A stretch of 64,000 bases of DNA, from positions 9,250,435-9,314,434 of the forward strand of contig OZ024802.1 in assembly GCA_964017045.1 (NCBI GenBank), in the 5' to 3' direction. This stretch comes from Omphiscola glabra. Lineage: Eukaryota > Mollusca > Gastropoda > Lymnaeidae. Within the stretch, counting starts at the first letter, position 1, and every line of letters begins with the position of its first letter. Below are positions 57,833-64,000 of the stretch, one piece after another. The translations under genes were made by a program, and so were the position numbers. The notes below the pieces were generated by a model. The model did no database searches and was not told where the DNA came from. It saw only the letters and a program-made list of their open reading frames with translations.

Positions 57833-58036
57833 ATGGCGCGGTTTCTAACATTATTTTATGTTATAAACTTTATTATAATTGTACATTTTTGTACATCTAA
57901 AGGAAGAATACACGGCGAAGCTGTATTTACTTCAACTTTTTTTTCAATTGCTGGCATCCGTCCGTCACAATGCGACGAAGGTGTAGAATTCGCAGGACGA
58001 AATCACAAGGCCTGTGATTTTTCTTTAGGATGTTAA
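57833..58036 (+). CDS. Small open frame with signal-peptide-like start (uncertain)
   Basis: 67 codons: MARFLTLFYVINFIIIVHFC, then TSKGRIHGEAVFTSTFFS, three further Cys and a stop after LGC. The hydrophobic first 20 residues look like a signal peptide or membrane anchor. The ATG overlaps the right target duplication of the adjacent hAT element, and there is no family match, promoter or splice evidence. It may be a chance open frame. Confidence 0.2.
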   Translation: MARFLTLFYVINFIIIVHFCTSKGRIHGEAVFTSTFFSIAGIRPSQCDEGVEFAGRNHKACDFSLGC

Positions 58037-58284
58037 TGGCACCAGTAGCGTCGCCGGAGTTGCCGGAATTTTCATTGAGTCTATTTTATCCACCTACGGG
58101 ACTCCATCTCCGGGTTTGAATTCAGAGTTCTCCTTTTTATAGATGTTGCCATCCAAGTCTAACGAGTCCCCTCCACCCGCGGTGCTGACTATACTTTTGC
58201 TTGTCTAAGTTTTGGTGGAAATTAAACTCCAGACCACAAGCTTTTTGGATTGACTCATTTTAGACCGTGGCATCCTATCTGCAT

Positions 58285-58472
58285 GCCTGAAGACAGCAGT
58301 AAGCGCTTTAAGAATTTAGAAGACAGCAGTAAGCGCTTTAAGAATTTAGAAGACAGCAGTAAGTTCTTTAAGGATTTAGAAGACAGCAGTAAGCGCTTTA
58401 AGGATTTAGAAGACAGCTGTGAGCGCTTTAAGGATTTAGAAGACAGCTGTAAGCGCTTTAAGGATTTAGCAA
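58285..58472. repeat. 30-bp minisatellite, about 6 copies
   Basis: The unit contains ttagaagacagcagtaagcg followed by ctttaaggat. Open on both strands as a 10-residue repeat. Confidence 0.94.
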
Positions 58473-58579
58473 AGATTTGTTTCATCAAATCCGTTAGGCC
58501 AAATATGTAATTGAATACATCACGCCTTTGTCGACATGAGTGATTTGGAAATCTTATTATTTTTTAAGGTATCACAAGC

Positions 58580-58778
58580 CCGTGCTTCTCAAACTAGTAA
58601 AAGGGGCGAACCCATGTGATTCAACTATATATACGTAGCTACAGGGACCGCAGTCCAAATGATTGATTTTTCCTTTTCTTTTTAAGTCATTTTAGTTTTT
58701 TTCACTTTTGCGGATCTGCCATTGTATAAGGCTAACGGACAGATAACGATCCGTGGACCAACACTTTAAGAACCACTG
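58580..58778. mobile_element. Possible hAT MITE
   Basis: Left ccgtgcttctcaaacta and right actttaagaaccactg resemble inverted hAT termini of the 'CAGTGGTTCTTAAAGT' kind. No target duplication found. Confidence 0.45.
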
Positions 58779-58914
58779 GCCTAGTCTTTACACTTGCACA
58801 TATAATCGTATTCTCCTTCCCCGATTTTAATTTGAGAATCGTCCATCAATGATGTCAGTCTGATACCCGTCCAACGAAACCAGTCCACAAGTATCTCTGA
58901 AACCACACGGATGC

Positions 58915-59238
58915 CTCTAACGGATATAGATCGCTGATGCCTCTAACGGATATAGATCGCTGATGCCTCTAACTTTTATAGATCGCTGATGCCTCTAACG
59001 GAGATCGCTGATGCCTCTAACGGATATAGGTCGCTGATGCCTCTAACGTATATAGATCCCTGATGCCTCTAACGAATATACATCACTGATACCTCCAATG
59101 GATATAGATCACTGATGCCTCTAACGGATATAAATCACTGGTGTCTCTAACGGATATAGATCACTGATGCCTCTAATGGATATAGATCGCTGGTGCCTCT
59201 AACGGATGTGGATCCTGATGCCTCTAACAGATATTATT
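58915..59238. repeat. About 27-bp minisatellite, about 12 copies, split by a LINE
   Basis: Copies of gatgcctctaacggatatag followed by atcgct or similar. The array resumes for about one unit at 60219-60245, on the far side of the inserted LINE. Confidence 0.92.
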
Positions 59239-60218
59239 ATTATTATTATAAGAAGTTTCTTATAGCGTAGTACCCCAACCTAGGGCTGGGCTCACCACAC
59301 TGTACATACAATGTAACAAACATAATCATGAACTTAAAAATTAACATACATTAATTAAATAAAACAAAACAAATGTGTATTCGCTCCAACCATTCCATAA
59401 ATTTTTAAATGTCAAGCCATGGGCGGCACCCAGCAGTATCATCTATCGGTCAGAGGAGGGAATCAGTCAGGATAGTAGAGTTTAAAGAGATGTGTTTTGA
59501 GTGCAGTTTTGAAGGCTGTGATGGTTGGTATATTGCGGATGTGTAGGGGAAGAGAATTCCATTGTTTGTGGGCACAGAAAGAGAAAGATCTTTCACCGTA
59601 TGTTTTTGTGCGAGTCTTGTGGACAGAAATAATACGCGCGTCTGCAGAGGAGCGAAGCTGTCGAAGGGGTGAATAGACAGAGAGAATTTCGGTTACATAG
59701 GAAGGGCAGGAATTCGAGAAAAATTTGTGGCAAAGAACAGAGAGTTTGTAAACAATCCGTGCTTGAATAGGGAGCCAATGTAGAGAATGAAGTAGTGGTG
59801 TGACGTGATCACGTTTTTTTTTTTTGCCTTTAGAACTAGTCTAGAAGCTGAGTTTTGAACCTTTTGTAGTTTTTCTAAAAAGTGTTTTGGTGAACCTGAC
59901 AAAAGAGAGTTGCAATAGTCAAGACGAGAGAGAAAAAGAGCACAGACTAGGGTTTTTTTGCACTCATTGTTAGGTAGTGGCGGATGGAGCTGATCTGACG
60001 GATAGCCGTGTATGGAGAGCGACAAATATGAGAGATTATAATTATCGAGAGACATGTTGTTAGACAGAATATAACCAAGATTCCTAGCGGAGGATGTAAA
60101 CTGTATGCCGGAGTTACATACTTGAAATGAGGTGGGGAGAGCTGAGTGAGAGGATAAATTGTGATCGTGAATAAGGAGTGCTTCCGTTTTGTCATCGTTA
60201 AGCTTCACCTTGCTGAGT
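59239..60218 (-). mobile_element. 5'-truncated L2/CR1-type LINE, about 980 bp
   Basis: On the minus strand: LNDDKTEALLIHDHNLSSHS, then ARNLGYILSNNMSLDNYN, then LVCALFLSRLDYCNSLLSGS and KLQKVQNSASRLVLKAKK. After a frameshift in an A-run come SLHWLPIQARIVYKLSVLCH and WNSLPLHIRNIPTITAFKT. The 'LSRLDYCNSLL' and 'QNSAARLV' motifs are hallmarks of the L2/CR1 group thumb region. The 3' end is a (TAA)n-type tail. Interrupts the 27-bp array. Confidence 0.92.
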
Positions 60219-60245
60219 GTCACTGATGCCTCTAACGACTATACA

Positions 60246-61950
60246 TCAGCCGATGTCCCGAGTTCATACACCGCTGAAATCGTCACGTGACACTTTCCTT
60301 CATGCCTGATTACTTTTGGTACGGTTTCTCCAAGGTGCTTTGCAAACATGTTTAATGTTACTTGGTTGCCCTGACGTGACAATAATTTCAATGGCCACCA
60401 CACCTGCAAAAGTGGACTTGTCCGTACACCGTACTGTCCCCGCTGGTCAGCACAAAGCAACAAGTGACCTCCATTAGACGGATTCAGCCGTAATCAGAGT
60501 CTCATATCTGCTGGCCTCATCTTTCAAGATGACTACCATTGGGACCTCCGACTGAGGACCTTGGTATGTCTCCATTCATCTGACCCCCTGAACTTAAGTA
60601 GCGAGGCAGCACGATTCTCGCTTGATTGCTTACGAATGGTGCGTTTTCCTTCTACAGACGAGAAATATTTGGTGGAAAAAAAAGTTGCTTTGACACCGGC
60701 AAACTTAAGTCCGGGAATCCTAAGATTTGATGTATTGAATCCATCGTGGTCACCGTGCATTGTATGGACTAGTGCATTCTTGGCCGTCTGAATACGGGCG
60801 TCCTCTTGTCATACGAAGATAATACGTTTTTCTCTCCCGTGGTCTCGTCAAGTCTGAAAGTGACCGCCCCTTTCGTCCAGCTCAGATTAAAGAATGCAAG
60901 GGGCGCAACCCTTCTGTGGAATCAAACCCCGTTTAAAAAAATGAAATACGTGGTTTATAATGAATTCCAAACAATAAACGTTCGTGGCAAATTTAAGAAC
61001 ACGGATTTATACAAAAATACGTATTCTATAATTACGGGAAAATGCCGAGGAATATGTATTCTGTCAAAACGGAATGTAAGTGGCAGTGCGGTTTTAAATG
61101 GGAGTTTCTGGGGCCCCAGGGGAGCGAATGAGAAGGTGCCGCAATAAAAATAATTATATATTTGTCTCCATATATATATATATATTTGAAATCTTTGAAC
61201 GGAAAGCTCGGCAAATCATAAGTTTATTTATCAGTCTTAAAATAATGTTTTTATCGTTAACATTTATTTTCACTAATTCTACAGCGCACAATCGTTGGGG
61301 AAAAGATCCATCAGATGTAGAAGTTTTCGTCCCGACAGTTTTCAGTGAATACGCCTCTAGTCACCAGTTGCATGGAGAGAAAAGGGGGGGGGGCAAAATC
61401 ATGGGAGATGAGTCAAGCCCCTTACCTCGTTTCCCTACCAGTGGACGACAATGGATGCCGAGTCTTCTGTTTACCTATAACGTCTGGGCAGAGTGATGAA
61501 GTGGTTTCGGGTGACGCGGGGGTTAGGCCAGGAATGCCAACGGTTTCTAAAGGTCCGTCTCGGGTCGTTCGCGGTGATCCGAATGTTTCGGTTATTGGTT
61601 TCCATCTTTGTCCGAGCCCGGACCGAGGAGAGAAATCCTTTCTTTTTCTGACTGCTCGAGCGTGCTAGAACAACGTTGACATCAAATTTAAGAGATCTAA
61701 AAGGTGTCTAGAGAGTTTTGGGCCAAATCGTCTTAAACTTTGGCATGTCCTTGCTGGCACGGACAAGATGGAACGCCTGGGCGGTTATTTCATGAGACAT
61801 GGGGAGAGGGAATCAGGGAATAGGCGTATGCGTGGAAGGTGAATTAAAGAAGAGGAACACAAGAGATATTGATTAGGACGAGATGCTAAAAGCACACGAA
61901 AGAATAATGCGTGTATTTATAATGAACAATATTTTTTTTTTTTAATTAAA
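60246..61950. other. Unrecognised stretch with several medium open frames
   Basis: GC-richer than its surroundings in 60240-61130 and 61260-61830. The longest plus frames (60561-60791, 60806-61147, 61098-61496 and 61345-61668) overlap one another and have no recognisable domain, start context or splice partner. Could be an old retroelement body or unlinked exons. No gene is claimed. Confidence 0.35.
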
Positions 61951-62209
61951 CGGTGCCGTCCAAATGGACCCAGACACGCAGCGCCGCCATTCGCACCCGG
62001 GTGCCATTAGACTCAATGCTATTCGGATGTCATTTGAAGTAGTTTTATTTTAGTAAAACTGAAGAATTAAGATTACAAACGTATAGTACATTCAATTATC
62101 TTTCATTTGATACCTCATTTGGTCTTACAAACCCAACAATAATATTTTTAATCGTTTTTTTAAATCCCAACCTCTCAATTCTGGTACCCGTGTACCAATA
62201 GGTGCAGCC
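61951..62209. mobile_element. Foldback element, copy 2 (right half, loop inverted)
   Basis: Shares the right arm with copy 1 at 40560-40934 (ctattcggatgtcatttg, catttgatacctcatttggt, aaacccaacaataatatttt, ctggtacccgtgtaccaata). The GC-rich centre is reverse-complemented relative to copy 1, and the left arm is missing. Confidence 0.85.
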
Positions 62210-63681
62210 TTTTTTGTTTAAACGGAAGTGGTACTGGCATTTTTTTTCTTTCGCTAACGATTCGAAACTCAACAAGTACCTGTGGCTATTTAAAAAATTG
62301 ACTGTAAATCATGGATCCGCCCATTTTAAAATATATTAAATGATTCTCTCTCTCCCCCCCCCCCCCCCCAAAGTTGGAGATTTTTTATTTGTTTCATATG
62401 TGCTAGTTTCCATATAAGGAGCGTCGTAGTTGAAAATAACAAAATAAATCAAGCTTTTCCTGACGACGATTAATAAAGGATTTGGAATTATATATATATG
62501 TATATATATATAAATAGATATATATGTATGTGTGTATCGTTGGATAGAGTCAAGGTCGTGCCAAGGAAGGCGATGGAGGCACTCGCACCGGGCGCCAATA
62601 TCAAGGGGGCGCCGAAATCGTTTTTAGATAGTATATGTATAGTGTATTTAACAATAAAAAGCCATCTACAAAGACAAGGGGCGCCAAATTCGTGTTACTG
62701 GTCCGCAACGACAAGCACTTATTTCTAAGTGGGAGCAATTTTCAGGTAACGCACCGGGCGCCGTTTTTTTTTCCTCGGCACGGCCTGTGGGGAGTCATTG
62801 AAATGGCCAGAAAAATAATAACTAAATATTGCCGATTTTTTTTTATATGCGACGGATCTAGATATTACAGCGGCGTACCTATAGGGTTAATGCCAACAGG
62901 TGCGAGCCAAGATTTTTGCCATTCTCAAAGAAAAAACTTAGCTGTTGGCAGAAATTCCCATCTGCCCCGCCCCCCACCCCAACCACTCTCCAATATATAG
63001 AAGAAAAAATTGCCTCACAACCAATCACTAAGCACGACCTTGGTCGCTCTCCTCTTTCTTAACAAGCGCAGTTTTCATTAGCACTGCGTATTTAATAAAT
63101 GTCGCTATATGAAAGCGCTGTCCATATTTCAATATCGCTAAACCTTGTTGGTAACAACAAAACATAACGGATGCAATAGGTAATATTATTACATAAAACA
63201 TTTCTGTGCGTCTGTCACAAATTGATAACTGTAAAAAAAGGTACAAGAATATATTATCCATTGAAAGATGCAACAGGTCTTTGGGGATATTCCACAAGGA
63301 CGTACTAAGTGTATGGAAATCTCATCAAATTATGGATGTATCCAATCAATGGCGTCACTCGTGGCGTGCGCTGTTGCGGGCCGCACCGGGTGACACCCAC
63401 ACAGGGGAGTGACACCAAATGGAAAATGCAAATGGACAAAGTTCGTACGAGTTGGTTTCATGACAGAACTCAGTCGAATAAAAGAACAAGGGGGCCACGA
63501 GAATATGTTGAAACCTGAGCAGAACATGGTGCCAACTAAGCAGGGTTACACCAGAGCAGGATGTCACCAGAGCATTTTTTTTTTTGGGTGTGAGTAATAT
63601 GGTAGTAGAGGGATTGGTAGTGCAGGGGGCTGTGGAATCCTTTTCAAGTGGATTTTTTTTTTTTTGGATGTCCATTTAGAG
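62210..63681. other. Stretch without a supportable gene
   Basis: Contains a C-run (62352-62369), a (TA)n-rich tract (62489-62530) and GC-rich words (gggcgcc, 62595-62765) recalling the hAT MITE at 16213. Nothing better defined was found. Confidence 0.45.
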
Positions 63682-63806
63682 CAGGGGCGAAACTGGTGGA
63701 GCAATTTAAAATTTACAGTCACAGAAACAAATATACATCAATTGCCAACAGTTTTACATAATTCTGTCTGTCTAGCTCCGGAGGCAGAAGACCAGTTACG
63801 CCCCTG
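63682..63806. mobile_element. Possible short hAT MITE
   Basis: 125 bp between CAGGGGCGAAACTGG and CCAGTTACGCCCCTG, which are imperfect inverted repeats. No matching target duplication seen. Confidence 0.5.
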
Positions 63807-64000
63807 GTTGTGTATTCGGTGTCTGGCGCCCCTGTCATCAAAGACCAAGAAGTCATTCCTTGTGGTCAGCGTGTCTGTATGTACGTAAATAATGTCTCTG
63901 TTTTTGTTGACCCTTTCCTACCGCCCTGTTCAACACTCTCAAAATATGTTGATCGGTTTCAACGTTGCGACGGCGCAATCTCCATTAAAACCCGTGTTCA

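Noticed and set aside
59593..60223. A host gene on the minus strand
   Set aside because: The protein is recognisably the L2/CR1 reverse transcriptase thumb and C-terminus, 5'-truncated and frameshifted, so it is annotated as a LINE.
60585..60610. Words ccctgaacttaag, recalling the start of 28S rRNA
   Set aside because: Only about a dozen bases match by eye and the flanks do not continue as rRNA.
1..64000. CRISPR-like arrays
   Set aside because: The regular arrays are uninterrupted tandem repeats without unique spacers, and the window is eukaryotic, so none is a CRISPR locus.

Overview
This is a eukaryotic genomic window, most likely from a mollusc and probably a heterobranch snail. That placement is an inference. 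It rests on long intron-rich genes, AT-rich introns and intergenic DNA, many different minisatellites, and a mix of LINE, Penelope-like, hAT and foldback/MITE elements. One element matches the SPIN hAT family, which has been reported from the pond snail Lymnaea. There are no bacterial operons, tRNA or rRNA genes, or CRISPR arrays.

Two very large protein genes lie one behind the other on the minus strand. Gene A spans 43536 to about 22530, possibly to 17227. It can be assembled by hand into 14 exons with GT-AG introns and fully consistent phases, giving 2,415 codons. Gene B has its start codon at 16720 and continues off the left edge. Five exons add up to 2,923 codons in the window, including a single exon of about 8.3 kb. 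Both proteins are mostly long, acidic or Ser/Lys-rich, apparently disordered regions carrying coding minisatellites. Near the C-terminal end each has a short two-exon module that I recognise as a CFAP97/Hemingway-type (KIAA1430-like) ciliary domain. The intron splitting this module is in the same phase in both genes, so they look like ancient tandem paralogues. A role in cilia or flagella is inferred from the family and not shown by the sequence.

Layout: 1-1712 holds two minisatellites. 2148-16720 is gene B, whose first intron carries 35-bp and about 56-bp arrays and a hAT MITE. 16721-16930 is the probable gene B promoter. 17000-22500 is AT-rich DNA with a hAT-like remnant and the SPIN element. 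22530-43536 is gene A, where most larger introns have their own private minisatellite or MITE. 43537-64000 has no convincing gene. It holds about a dozen tandem arrays, a Penelope-like remnant with a GIY-YIG domain fused to a LINE tail (present twice), an L2/CR1-type LINE inserted into a minisatellite, several hAT MITEs, and a second copy of a foldback element found in gene A.

Most long open frames outside the two genes come from minisatellites or from strands antisense to exons.
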